Of a stretch of 64,000 bases of DNA, positions 22,271 to 35,249 are shown piece after piece; position 1 is the first letter of the stretch, and every line of letters starts with the position of its first letter. The position numbers were made by a program, and so were the translations under genes. This DNA is from Symbiodinium natans. Lineage: Eukaryota; Sar; Dinophyceae; Suessiales; Symbiodiniaceae. The stretch lies in the NCBI GenBank assembly GCA_905221605.1, contig CAJNDS010001746.1, positions 277,797-341,796 of the forward strand, in the 5' to 3' direction. The notes under the pieces are model-generated. The model saw nothing but the letters and a program-made list of their open reading frames with translations. It did no database searches and had not been told where the DNA came from.

Positions 22271-25200
22271 AACTGAGCTGCCAGCTTTGGCCGGAAGAGG
22301 TAAAGCATACTATCCACCAAAGAGGTATTCCAGCACATCGATCTGCCCAAGGTCGTTCGATGTGCTTCGTTTGGTTTGCCAAGCTTTGCACCCCCTTCAA
22401 ACTTTGAGGACGGGAGCTCGTGGCCTCCCCTCGCAGTATCTTCGACAGTCCTGCACAATGCACCAGAAATACTCAAACCACAAACCAGACTGAGGCCGTG
22501 CCGAAGACAGTCCCACATACATGACGGCTTATCTGGTTGTTGCGCTCCTGGGCCCGTCTTCTTGGTGAGCAGGAAGTAGCCTTCCATGTGCGGGCCGTAC
22601 CTCTGTTGGGCATCACTCAGACTCAGTGATTAAACTTGAGGAGAGAGAGAGAGGGGGGGGATGCGGGGGGCCTTAAGGGGTCACTTCTGCACCAGCGGTT
22701 CCCACTCCAAGGCATCCTGTAGGTCGTCGCCGGTCTGATAGTAGTGGTCCTCTTCCAAAGCAGATTCAGAACTCCCCAGACGGGGAGTCATCAGTTACCA
22801 CTTCCCATCTGTCATCCCCCCCCCTTTTCCCAGTAAAGAAAATGCTGCTGTCCTCCAGGTAGAGGAGGTATCGCTCGAACGTCCTCCTTTGGTGAGTGTG
22901 CTTGACGTTGTCTATGTTCCCATCCAGCTCTGCGAGGGCATCTTGGACAAACCTGACTCATCCAAGTGCCAAGTCGCTTTTTGCTGCAATAAAGTGGCAG
23001 AAAATCGCGACGCAAGTTCAACACACTCAGACTGCCGCTTCAAATGAGTGCGCGTGACTTCGATGTCCGGCACTCTCTCCGGACGCACCTCGGAGCCCGG
23101 TTCCCTTTCCACAGCTTGGGCACAAGACGGCACAAGGATCATTATCACGGAACCATCGTGACGAACATCGCAGATCGCCGAGGAAAGGGCGAACTTGAAG
23201 GCCGGATGCGGGAAGTAGGAGACCCGCACCGGATAAGACCCAGGATTGGCCAGCAGCTTCCCGATCTCCTCTGCAAAAAGCAACATAGGAGCCCTCCACA
23301 GGGCCTCGAACCCTCCGGCGAGCAGAGTACACCTTAGCATCCCGACTGCCGGTCCTGCTTGTTACCCATTGCTTCTGTGCCTTTGGCATCGGTGAATTTC
23401 AGGCACCTTCGAAGCTGAGGATCTTGAATTGAAGGGTTTTGCAGGATCTCCTGAAGGCTTGAGATGTTCGCCTGTTGTCCAGGGATTGTGGCGCGATGCC
23501 AGCAGCGTGCATCTGCCAAGCAAGCATCTCCCCGAAGCAGTCCTCTGTGTTGTCTGCGTTGCAGCTTCGAGCTTCAAGCTTTCAATTCTGGGGGGCTTCA
23601 AGCATCCAGGGGCTTCACGGGAGAGGAGCCATAAACCCTGGTAACTTAAAAACACTCTGAGTCGAAACATGTGTCAAACATGAGGAATGCAAGATGCACA
23701 GAAAATGAGGAGGACGGAAAGCAAGAAACCAAGAGAGGCATCTGGCCGTCAGACATCTCCTCACACCCACGCTTCACTCAACTCGCCAGCCCCCCCCACA
23801 TCCTTTTCTCTCGTCCGTCCTTTTCGGACGCCTGCATCGTGAACTCGAACTGGCCACTCCTTGCATGGGTACATCCTCTACCACCGCAGATTAAAAAATG
23901 ACACACGAGATGGACATGAAGCACTAGAGCACTGCTATATGAAAGGAAGGCGCATGTTTGGGGCACATAGGGACGCGCTGAAGAGAGCAGAAGCGGCCGC
24001 TCACCGAGGCCGAGTCATGGTGACGCCGTCCTCGATCCCTTGGCCCCAGGCCTGGCGAACCTCAGAAATCAGAGAGGGCACACGGAAAAGAGACATTTCA
24101 TGAATCTCTCAAAAAGAGCTCTCTCTTGCATGCTCTCCCTCATCCCTCGGCACGGCACCAGGTGGGGAACTTTTCGGCCGGGCCTCTGCGACATTCTCTG
24201 ACACGCAGGGTCGTGCACTGAGGAAACCACTCGTGGAACAAGCCTACCACACGCTGGGAAAGTAACTGGGTGTCATGTGTGGGAGAGGAGAAACCGGGAT
24301 CGTTCTCTTCCAAAAAGAGCGTCGAAATCTGTGGCCAACGCCCGGACTCCAGGTCGCAGGGCGCGATCTTCTCGGGCGCCTCCTCCTCTCTAGAGACCCG
24401 ATGTTTGCATATAGGACAGTCCAAGGGGGGGAGGGCACTCCGATGTGAGACGCATGGGAGGGCAGATGCCGCACCATATTCGGCTCCTCCAAGCCAAGGG
24501 ATGCCCGGGACGGCGCGTCCTTTCCAAAGGCGAGAGGCCGAAAGATGTCAAGAAAGCATGCGACAAAAAATGCATGGGCCAAAAACTCTCACACTTCATC
24601 AGTTCGAAAACAGCTACGAGTGCAAGACAGCTCTCAACTTTTGCCTTTCTGCCCGGGCGAACTTCCTCTGTTGTTTCTGAATTGTTCTCTCGCCGTCTGT
24701 TCCGTGTCTTCCGAGCCTCGCCGGCAGGCGGCGCAAAGGGCCTCGGGGCTCCCATGGCTCTTTCCTCTCATCTCCTCCGCCGCTCTTTAGGACCCTGGCA
24801 GAGCCCCGTCCCGCAGCCGAACCTGAGGCATGCTGAGGCGTCCCTTTCCCGTGACGATCTCTCGCCCCTGCTTCTCCCCAAGCCTCCATGCGGCGCTTGC
24901 TCGCGACGTTGGTGCGGAGCATCGTTCGGAAGTCGGTCTGGAACCTCGGAAAAGGAGAAAACAAGAAAACGAGAAAGGGGAACCAGAGGCGAAACGGGGG
25001 AGGCGTTGCCTTCTTCTCCAGCATGCGTGACATCAGCAGCCTGCATTGCCTCTGGAGGAGACCTTCCTTCTGGGGAGCTCTCTTTGGCCTCTCTAAAACC
25101 CCCTCTGAGGCTCCAGGCCGCAGGCTCCCCAGCTTGCACTGCGCCACCGGGGCTCCACCTTCTTTGCAAGAGCCACACCGGAACACCCCGAACAAAAACA

Positions 25201-25511
25201 GCCCGCTCCCCTCCCTCCAGCACAACACTAAGATGATGCGCTCACATGCCAGCTCTCCCTGAGCTCTTCTCTTTCCTGCGGGAAGCTTCGCCTCGAGCCA
25301 ATGCGGCGAAGGCCTCCTTCAGCTGCCGATCCTAGCAGGAAAAAGTGAGACAGGGGAAAACTTTCAGTGTTCACGAAGTCTTAGACAAAGGGGAAGCATT
25401 TGCAGTGTTTCTCAATTCTGGACTTGCGCCTCGGCATCGCTGACATCCACCCAGGCTTTCCGGAAAGGGCACTTGTACCTGAGCGCTGAGCGTGCTCCGC
25501 TCAAGCACGAC
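22271..25511. repeat. segmental duplication, copy 2
   Basis: Direct copy of 1083-4312 at a fixed offset of 21,188 bases through about position 24960. Beyond that, copy 2 lacks 12 bases present at 3781-3792, has a different 40-base segment near 25020-25065 and lacks the block CTCTCTGTGGGGGCACTTCT found near 4055. Differences are concentrated at this end only. Confidence 0.95.
22681..24944 (-). CDS. split gene of unknown function, duplicated copy 2
   Basis: Same exon series as in copy 1, with no visible frame-breaking change, ending at the stop at 22681-22683. Both copies therefore look equally intact or equally young. See the copy 1 entry for the segments used. Function is unknown. Confidence 0.5.
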
Positions 25512-28370
25512 TCAGACTGCTGGTGCAGTGCCAACAAGCCCCGTTCCTTGCAGCCAGGGTGCTGCCACCGGCTTTTTGCATCAAATGCCATGCCCACAGA
25601 ATGCTTGTGAACTATTGCACTTGCGCGTCCTAGCTCCTGGCGTCAATCTCAATGTGCTGACTAAAACATGAAACATCGGCTCGGCATGCTAGACTAAGTC
25701 CAAACAAAGACTCTGCACTCCAAGAGTCTCACCCAATGCCAGCAACTCATATGACTGCTGGAGTTCCTTATCTCACTCCTGACTGTGGCCGCAGATTGCA
25801 GTAAGATATTCACGGAAGCAACGCACCAACGGATCCGCACAATCGCCAGCACAATCTTTCTTGGCCGAATGTCTCATGACCGCAGGCTCATGGGATCACT
25901 TTTCTGCTGGCATCTTTGCGTGCTGGAAACGCTTTTAGTGCGCTTCGCTTCTGCTTCTCCTTCTGCTTCTGCTTCTGCTTCGCTTCTGCTTCGCTGCTCG
26001 GCTTGCCGAGTCTTATATGGGTGACACTCGGATCGGTCGCGCCGGCTGCGAATAGTCGCAGGAGGCGCTGCCGAAGACCAACTCACAAGCCAGCCCACTT
26101 CCACTCTCTCAAAGGGAAAACAGATCCCTGCACGCCTCTCTTCTGCGAGGAGACACTTCGTATGTGCGGTTTTTGAGGAGAGCGGAGGCAGCGGAGGCTC
26201 GCGGAGAGGCGTTGCGGAAGCTCTCAGGCCGCCTGCCTCTGCGCCTCCCAGAGTCTCCAAGAGTAGAGGCGCAGCAAGTGCAGAGGCTTTTGTAACAAGA
26301 GCTTCGAACAAAGGTCAGAGACCCCGATTTGGAGTGCGTTGCATCTTCTGAAGCCCTTGCTGTTGTACTCGCGACGGGCAACATGTGCTCAGAAAGTACG
26401 GATCGCTCTGGTGCTTCCTTTTTGAGTGAACGTTATATGATCTGTGTCTGCAAATCGTCTTATATACTTCCTGGCGGAGGAGCGACGGAAACACTGCTTT
26501 CTCTGAAGCATACATCTTGTGGGATTGAGAACACTGCTTGCTCTTATGCGAGCATCTTCTAGGAATGTTACCATTCCAGAGGCTGAGCAATGCGCAAAAG
26601 AGCTGCCAAAAACGAAGTTGGAATGCATGCCTCTCTAGCTCTGTCGCACTTCCAGCAATGACCATTTCTACTAGCTGCACGCTTTCTCTCCCTAGCTCCC
26701 GAGACAGTTCTCCACATTACCTGGAACACGGCGGGTGCCTGGGGATTTCTCGACTTCTTCACGGAGTTTGGTCGTGGCCTGTGGCCCGCAGCCCGCTTGG
26801 CGCGCCGCGTGTCCTACAAGGAGCGAGATCGGAATGTTGTATTATGTTGTATTGCTGTGCCAAGCAGGGCATGTCGGGGATGCAGAATGCGGTGGAGTGC
26901 TCTGCGTGGCGAGCAGCGCGCACCGTGCGCACCTTCAGGACGGGTCTCCGGGAGGTGTCGATGCCGTCTGCAGGGTCAGGCACAATGTCCTTGGCTTCAA
27001 CAGAGTACCTCCCTCCCTCCCCTTGCCAACCCCCTCCCTTGGAGGCCCTCAATCCTGTGGACACGGCCCTGCTGCCTTCAATCAAGCTTCGGCTGGTGGT
27101 GCATCTTGCATTGGCGACTCCTTCTCGAACACACGAACAGTCAGACGAGTTTAGGATCTAACCAGTCAACCATCCAAAAACGCATCGTGGATCCAAGAAG
27201 CCCTGCCCTGCATGACATGCAGCCCCTATATAGCTGTGGCAAGCACCTCGCTCGCGGGAGGCCTCGCTGAGTCAGCACGGGCAGCCAGTCAAGACAACTG
27301 CGCTACGGTTACATGTGATGACACGAGCATGCCAACTAGTCCCGAATCTGTTCAGGTGGGGTCTTGCGCTTCTCGCCGGTACAACGCCCAGGCCTCCAAG
27401 AAATACCCTGGAGCCAGCCTTGGCAGCCCTGGTGATTCCAAATCAGTCATGCGCTTTGAACGCGTCGAAAGCCATTGTCAGGGAACTTGAAGCTGAGACC
27501 TGCAGAATCCTGCGAACATGATAGGTGGCGATGACACGGTGGCATTGGATGAAAGCACCCTTCTGATGTCACGGCTCGGCTGCAGTGACTGTAGGGACCG
27601 TAGTGACTGTAGTGGTAGGGCCGGGAGCCCAAGCGGAAGTGTACTCAGTGCACTCTGCATGTGCAGCGTGAGATTCTGTAGGCTTGGATGGACTGCTGGA
27701 GCCCGCCACGGGTTCCAATCGCAGGGGGTCAAGAGATTAGGGAGCCGAGACGCTGTCGAGTGTAGCTTTGAGGACCTGACGAGGTCCCCCCGGACGTGGT
27801 TTTTTGGCTTTTCCCCTCCGTGAGGCCCAGTGCTTTAGGGGGTAGTACAAGGTGAGGATGCGGAACAAATCGGAATCTCGTGAAACAGAATGAGAATAAG
27901 CGCAACGACTCCATCGCAACTGATCCCAAGCTGGCCGTTCTTTCAGCTGGCGAGGCTGTGGATCAAGGGTTACTGAGTATACACGTGAGGACATGGCTTG
28001 AAAAACTCCCTTGCAGCATATGCTGTCTTCTTTCAGCTGCTCAGGATGCTGTGGACATGTCACTATGGCTCTTCCAGGAAGACGGCTTGTACAAGAAGCG
28101 GCAAAAGGCGTTGAAGATCTGCTCAGGCTGCTCGGGCTGCTCACCCAGTGGAACGTGCCCTCACCACCGGCTTGGCCTTCGGCGCGCACTGGGCAGGGCG
28201 TCCACCAGTCTCCTCCTCGTTCCAAGCAAGCACTGATGCTGGCAGCTTCGCGCGGAGCTCAGGGGCCACATAGATCTGAGTACCGGCAAGGGTTACTGAT
28301 GAGACAGCTGAGAAAGTGCTTTTGGTATGCAGTTGGCGAAGTGGGCGGCAACATTGGTAGGATCCCTCGA
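25512..28370. other. no gene recognised
   Basis: Short frames on both strands. A (TTCTGC)n-like coding-neutral tract lies at 25945-25995. Minus-strand stretches at 26900-27085 and 27740-28225 look somewhat protein-like but gave no family. A charged minus-strand segment (EPRREAKKKRKREKGER) at 28500-28690 may be an exon. Confidence 0.35.
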
Positions 28371-28879
28371 GGGACCTTCAAAAGAGGGGGGAGGGGTGTG
28401 GCTTGGACGCTGAAACGGTAATTCTGCGCCTCTGCTCGTTGCTCTTGTAGCTTGTTCCCGGAAAGCCTTCTGTGGAATTGAGGGTTCTCTTTTTGCGGTG
28501 GAAGAAGTGGTTGAGACGGAAGCGGGTTCCTCCTCCTTCTCTTTTCTTTTGTTGCTCCTCTCTCATTCTCTCTCCTTTTTCTCGTTTTCTCTTTTTCTTG
28601 GCTTCTCTCCGAGGCTCCGGCCCCGGATCCGCGGCCTCGGCCTCAACGGCCTCGGCCACGTCCGGCCTCCGGATCTTCGTGGCCAGCCGCTCCGCCTCGA
28701 GTCATTAAAGAAATGAAGAATAAGCAAAGACGGAAGAGAAAGAGAGAGGGACAGAAGGAAGAAGCAGAGCTAAGCAGAGATAAGCAGAGGACAAAACATG
28801 AAGAGGGGCGGAAGGAAGAAGTGAGATAAGCGGACATAAACAGAGATAAGCAGAGGAAGGGAAAAAGAGAGGCAGAGAG

Positions 28880-31800
28880 TAAGAGGCACCTCCAAGCCAA
28901 ACACCACCCCCTCCAAGACGCACCTCTAAGCCGAACACCCCCTCCAAGACCCTCCCAGACGCACCTCTAAGCCAAACACGCCCCTCCTCCAAGCCAAACA
29001 CACCCCCTCCAAGACGCACCTCTAAGCCGAACACCCCCTCCAAGACCCTCCCAGACGCACCTCTAAGCCAAACACGCCCCTCCTTCAAGCCAAACACACG
29101 CCCTCCAAGACGCACCTCTAAGCCGAACTCCAAGACCCTCCCAGACGCACCTCTAAGCCAAACACGCCCCTCCTCCAAGCCAAACTCACCCCCTCCAAGA
29201 CGCACCTCTAAGCCGAACAGCCCCCTCCAAGACCCTCCCAGACGCACCTCTAAGCCAAACACGCCCCTCCTCCAAGCCAGACCCCCTCCAAGACGCACCT
29301 CTAAGCCGAACACCCCCTCCAAGACCCTCCCAGACGCACCTCTAAGCCAAACACGCCCCTCCTCCAAGCCAAACACACCCCCTCCAAGACGCACCTCTAA
29401 GCCGAACACCCCCTCCAAGACCCTCCCAGACGCACCTCTAAGCCAAACACACCCCCTCCAAGACGCACCTCTAAGCCGAACACCCCCTCCAAGACCCTCC
29501 CAGACGCACCTCTAAGCCAAACACGCCCCTCCAAGCCAAACACACCCCCTCCCAAGACGCACCTCTAAGCCGAACACCCCCTCCAAGACCCTCCCAGACG
29601 CACCTCTAAGCCAAACACGCCCCTCCTCCAAGCCAAACACACCCCCTCCAAGGCGCACCTCTACGCCGAACACCCCCTCCAAGACCCTCCCAGACGCACC
29701 TCTAAGCCAAACACGCCCCTCCTCCAAGCCAAACACACCCCCTGCAAGACGCACCTCCAAGCCGCACCCCCTCCAAGACCCTCCCAGACGCACTTCTAAG
29801 CCAAACACGCCCCTCCTCCTCGCCAAACACACCCCCTCCAAAACGCACCTCTAAGCCGAACACCCCCTTCAAGACCCTCCCAGACGCACCTCTAAGCCAA
29901 ACACGCCCCTCCTCCAAGCCAAACACCACCCGCTCCAAGACGCACCTCTAAGCCGAACACCCCCATCAAGACCCTCCCAGACGCACCTGTAATCCAAACA
30001 CGCCCCTCCTCCAAGCCAAACACACACCCCCCTCTAACCCCTCCAAGACCCTCCCAGACGCACCTCTAAGCCAAACACGCCCCTCCTCCAAGCCAAACAC
30101 ACCCCCTCCAAGACGCACCTCTAAGCCGAACACCCCCTCCAAGACCCTCCCAGACGCACCTCTAAGCCAAACACGCCCCTCCTCCAAGCCAAACACACCC
30201 CATGCAAGACGCACCTCTAAGCCGAACACCCCCTCCAAGACCCTCCCAGACGCACCTCTAAGCCAAACACGCCTCTCCTCCAAGCCAAACACACCCCCTG
30301 CAAGACGCACCTCTAAGCCGAACACCCCCTCCAAGACCCTCCCAGACGCACCTCTAAGCCAAACACGCCCCTCCTCCAAGCCACCCGCCAACACGCACCT
30401 GTAAGCCGAACACCCCCTCCAAGACCCCCCCAGACACACCTCTAAGCCAAACACGCCCCTCCTCCAAGCCAAACTCACCCCCCTCCAACGAGCACCTCTA
30501 AGCCGAACAACCCCTCCAAAGACCCTCCCAGACGCACTCTAAGCCAAACATGCGGCCTCCTCCAAGCCAAACACACCCCCTCCAAGACGCACCTCTAAGC
30601 CGACAACCACCCTCCCCAAGGACCCTCCCAGACGCACCTCTAAGCCAAACACACCCCTCCAAGGACGCACCTCTAAGCCGAACACCCCCTCCAAAACCCT
30701 CCCAGAGACCTCTAAGCCAAAACACGCCCCTCCTCCAAGCCAAAACACACCCCCTCCAAGACGCACCTCTAAGCCGAACACCCCCTCCAAGACCCTCCCA
30801 GACGCACCTCTAAGCCAAACACGCCCTCCAAGCCAAACACACCCCCTCCAAGACGCACCTCTAAGCCGAACACCCCCTCCAAGACCCTCCCAGACGCACC
30901 TCTAAGCCAAACACGCCCCTCCTTCAAGCCAAACACACGCCCTCCAAGACGCACCTCTAAGCCGAACTCCAAGACCCTCCCAGACGCACCTCTAAGCCAA
31001 ACACGCCCCTCCTCCAAGCCAAACTCACCCCCTCCAAGACGCACCTCTAAGCCGAACAGCCCCCTCCAAGACCCTCCCAGACGCACCTCTAAGCCAAACA
31101 CGCCCCTCCTCCAAGCCAGACCCCCTCCAAGACGCACCTCTAAGCCGAACACCCCCTCCAAGACCCTCCCAGACGCACCTCTAAGCCAAACACGCCCCTC
31201 CTCCAAGCCAAACACACCCCCTCCAAGACGCACCTCTAAGCCGAACACCCCCTCCAAGACCCTCCCAGACGCACCTCTAATCCAAACACGCCCCTCCTCC
31301 AAGCCAAACACACCCCCTCCAAGACGCACCTCTAAGCCGAACACCCCCTCCAAGACCCTCCCAGACGCACCTCTAAGCCAAACACGCCCCTCCTCCAAGC
31401 CACCCGCCAAGACGCACTTGTAAGCCGAACACCCCCTCCAAGACCCTCCCAGACGCACCTCTACGCCAAACACGCCCCTCCTCCAAGCCAAACTCACTCC
31501 CTCCAAGACGCAGCTCTAAGCCGAACACCCCCTCCAAAGACCCTCCCAGACGCACCTCTAAGCCAAACATGCGCCTCCTCCAAGCCAAACACACCCCCTC
31601 CAAGACGCACCTCTAAGCCGAACACCCCCTCCAAGACCCTCCCAGACGCACCTCTAAGCCAAACACACCCCCTCCAAGACGCACCTCTAAGCCGAACACC
31701 CCCTCCAAGACCCTCCCAGATGCACCTCTAAGCCGAACAGCCCCCTCCAAGACCCTACCAGACGCACCTCTAAGCCAAACACGCCCCTCCTCCAAGCCAA

Positions 31801-31945
31801 ACACACCCCCCCCAAGACGCACCTCTAAGCCGAACACCCCCCTCCAAGACCCTCCCAGACTCACCTCTAAGCCAGCCCCCTCCAAGACCCTACCAGACGC
31901 ACCTCTAAGCCAAACACGCCCCTCCTCCAAGCCAAGCACCGAGGT
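28880..31945. repeat. minisatellite, 96-bp unit, about 32 copies
   Basis: A 96-bp unit is repeated tandemly; it contains GACGCACCTCTAAGCC two times and CCAAGCCAAACAC once, so it is itself built of about three related ~32-bp pieces. Minus-strand frames read GVFGLEVRLGG and GRVWLRGASGRVLE repeatedly because 96 is divisible by three. A stretch of the array near 28,980-29,400 is repeated near 30,820-31,240 with the same rare variants (see findings). Units near 29,960-30,740 are the most irregular. Confidence 0.97.
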
Positions 31946-32330
31946 CGACAAGATAACAAAGAGGAAAGTGCGGGGCGTGGGGAGCTTGCACTCCCTCTCT
32001 GCCTCTCTCTCTGCCTCTCTCTCTCTCTCTCTCTCTCCCTCTCAACTGCTCGCCTCCGCCTGCGAGACCCGGCGCCCCGACTTGGCCAGCACCGCGCCGC
32101 CTCCTGCCAGCACCTGCCCCCAAAGACGGAGCCAGAACACGCGCATATGCATATAAGTGCAATCGAATTGCATGTGTGACGAATGCACGCATATGCATGT
32201 GTGCGTGTAGGGTTAGTGCGTGTGCGTCTCGAGCAGGACGCGACGGATACAGCAGAGAAACCGAACAAACAAGCAACAAAGGGCTTCTGCGGCTTCTTCG
32301 TGGGAGGCTCTGCACCCAACACGCGTGCCC
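31946..32330. other. CT-rich flank, no gene recognised
   Basis: Holds a (CT)n run around 31990-32040 and repeated ATGCATATGC-type motifs at 32140-32200. Nothing coding recognised. Confidence 0.5.
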
Positions 32331-33510
32331 TCATTGGGCCTCCATCTTTGGGTGGTTCTCCTTGATGATCTTGGTCAACATGTCTTTCTGCAAAGAGGGC
32401 GCAGGGATGGATTCTACATGATTCTCCCCGAACTTCGTTCTGTCAAGAGGGCAGGGCCCAGCCTCCTCGTTGGTGTACTTGCGGCGGTTTCCCCGAAAAA
32501 CCGTGCCTGCCATGGGCAGATTCTGGGCGCGGAAGTCGACGGGTTTCATGACCTGCAAAAAGGGAACCGTTCTCTCTGCCCGTTCCATGAAAGTGACTTA
32601 AGAGGCTTGCAAAAAGTAGAGTGAAGAAGAAACGTGAGAGTCGGCATGACCTCGTGCTGTGGGAACACAGCATCGTCAGATTCCGGGTACTTGAAGGCAT
32701 TCTTTGGCCTGGCAGGTACCAGGCTTCGGAGCTGCGCCACTGCTCAGGGGGGGGCAGCTGCGCCGTGTTGCGCCTCAGGAGCGTGAGCTGCTTGCCCTGC
32801 GCCACTTTGATCTGAGCACGGCGGCCAAAGTCGACGTGAGTTGAAACATCCCCAAACATCCCCAAACATGAGCTTGACAAATCTGGCATAAGGGACATAA
32901 GGCGGCACGGTGAGTGCGTGACGAGCTTCTGATGCTTCTCTTCTTCACGGGGCGTGACCTGACGGGTCCAGGGCCGCGACAGTAAGGAGGGAGGGAGAGG
33001 GAGAGACAGAGAGCGAGAGAAAGAGAGGGAGGGGGAGGGAAGGGAGGGAGGAGGGGAGGGGAGGGGACGGGAGGAGGGAGAGAGCGTTTCAGAAAAGGCA
33101 GAAAAAGGGCAAAACAGGCCAAGCACAACCAAAAGCACGAAGAGGCAGCTGCAAAGCATTCGAAGAATTCGCATTGCGTTCTCTGTGGCCAGTGCCAGCA
33201 TGGCGTCCACCCGCTGCCTGAGCTCAAGACGGGGCCGCCGGAGCATGGTAGAGACGAGAGAGCCCCAACAGCCAGAAAGAAGCTCAGAGGAGAGGAAGAA
33301 AAACAGGAGCCACATACCATCAAACATCATCAAACAATCAAACCCAAGCATGTCAGAGTTGACCTCTTCACCGTCCGGAGCCGCTTCTTGATCTTGGAGC
33401 GGATTGACCTCATCGCCGAAATTCTTCGAAAAAATAGGTGCGCAATTCAATGTCAAGGCATGCGAAGCAGTCGAGGACAGCTCTTCCCCATCCTTGTCGC
33501 GCCCTGCCAC
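32331..33510 (-). CDS. hypothetical split gene
   Basis: A last exon (32331-32552) starts at an AG|G acceptor, reads VMKPVDFRAQNLPMAGTVFR and later FGENHVESIPAPSLQKDMLT, and stops at 32331-32333. It joins in frame to an upstream exon ending at a GT donor at 32651 (NAFKYPESDDAVFPQHE). Farther upstream RAQIKVAQGKQLTLLRRNTA (about 32750-32830), MLRRPRLELRQRVDAMLA (about 33180-33250) and a piece near 33360-33500 (CAPIFSKNFGDEVNPLQ) look coding. One junction near 32700-32750 is unclear: the two frames differ beside a run of eight C, so a very short intron or a frameshift is possible. No family recognised. Confidence 0.5.
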
Positions 33511-35190
33511 GCGTCAAGCACTCAATGATGCAGCACGGCACCAGTGCTATTCAGTGAGGCCGTGAGTAGTCTTCATCCCATCGAGCAAGCACGCCACGAT
33601 GGCCCAAGAGAGGCGACGGAGAAAGCTAAACTAACTAAAGCAACTCAAGACTCCTCGAAGATAGATTCATACATGTGCTGTCCTGGTGGTCACTGTTGTC
33701 GAATTGTGCATGCACAACGTCGGGTTGTTAGGAGATGCCGCCGCTTGAACCTCAAACTTTCGCATGGTTTGGGGCTGCGATGCATGCTCCAGACTGCCAC
33801 GGTCTGTCACCAGCCAGCGTCGACCACCACATGCCACCAGCCATATCTTTTCAGACACGCAGCACTGATGGCTCAAGTGCATCTGCCGTGATCTCCCCGG
33901 TGGGAGATGCTCGAACAAAATCGATGGCAGATCGAGCAATAGTGCTCCACTCAGCACCACGGATGGTTTCACGGACCTGACACTGGAGCACTCCGTATAG
34001 GCTGCAGACACCACGTTCGGGTGCACTGAAAAACAAGGCCAGCGGCGCGCTTCAAACAGTTTTGGCTGCGCCGTTTTCTCTGTGAGCTGGCACGAACATG
34101 ATCGAGGATTCGCGCTGGCCCTGTTGTGTACACTGGCGTGTGACTCCGAATCCTGTTCAACAAATTGGCACGAGACCGCCATTTCAACTGCTTTGACCAG
34201 TACTTGGCAAAGGCGGCGCTGCCGTGCAGGCTCTTCGCTGAATCTTGCTGAATCTCAGACTCTAACTCTGACTCTCTAAGGATGTGTGATGCCGTCTCAA
34301 CTCTCGCTTCAAGGCGCGCCTCCCTTGCACAGCAGCAAATTGGCACTCAGAAACCGACGCTGACGACGCAGCCATCACAAAGCATCACGGACTGCGGTCT
34401 CTCTGTCGTTTATTGATCATCAGGTCTCTGCATTCGCCGCGGTGCCAGTGTCAGCAAAGTGTAAAAGTGTTCGCAGAACTGCCAGAACCACTCTAAATTC
34501 GCACCCTCCCCAAAAAAAGGCACAATGTGCACGTGTGCACACATTAAGGCCATGTGCTCGCATCTCACACTCCGAGGGGCGCCCTCGCCTTCTCTCTGAG
34601 ATGGTGCGCTCGTTCTCTTTAGCCTGCGCAGAGGGCACCACATGGGAAACAGCCCTTCAGAGCCTGAACAGGGTGTCGAGAAGCGCGCGACACGAAGAGA
34701 CACCCCACGAGCCACGAGCCCACAGCCGAACGGCCTCGCCTCGGCCCTTCTCAGGAGTCCGGCCAGCCGGACGTGGGGACGAACTCCGGCGCCTGCATGG
34801 GGGACAGGCAAGCCCTACCAATGTTAACAATCAAGTCTCAAGGTCTTACGAGCAAAAAAAGAAACACCACCCAGAAACGAACAATGTCTATAGCCGAAGA
34901 CGTGTTGAGGAGCAAGAACTCCAAAGCCCCTTCCCCAGCGGCTCTTCCCATCTCAAGACTCCCGAAAGGTCCACAAGGACAATATGCAAAAACACCTCTT
35001 AGAGACCATCGAGGACAACTTTTGAGACTCTTGAGAAGAGCTCGCGGAATCCTCCTTTTCCTAAGAAAGAGCCAACGCCCGCGCAAGGCCTCAGCTCGCA
35101 AGGAGGCGGCCGCCGCCAAAGAAGCTGCGGACGCCTTGGCGCCTTTGGTGGTCTTCGTCACCTGGGCATTCGAGACATCAGAAGAAGTGC
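33511..35190. other. no gene recognised
   Basis: Minus-strand helical-looking frames at 33850-34040 (SAIDFVRASPTGEITADA) and 34230-34340 (EARLEARVETASHILRESEL) are possible exons or decayed coding, but there is no motif or clear splice border. Ala/Lys-rich coding-like sequence (KGAKASAASLAAAASLRAEA) lies at 35080-35160 on the minus strand. Confidence 0.35.
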
Positions 35191-35249
35191 AAACTAGTAA
35201 CTAGTACGAGTCCTTCCCTCGTGCTGCTTTTTCTGGCCGACTTCCCCCC

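Noticed and set aside
28705-31506. Long minus-strand frames of GVFGLEVRLGG type over the 96-bp array.
   Set aside because: The unit is divisible by three so frames stay open passively; frames break and shift wherever a unit has an indel, and there is no start or splice context.
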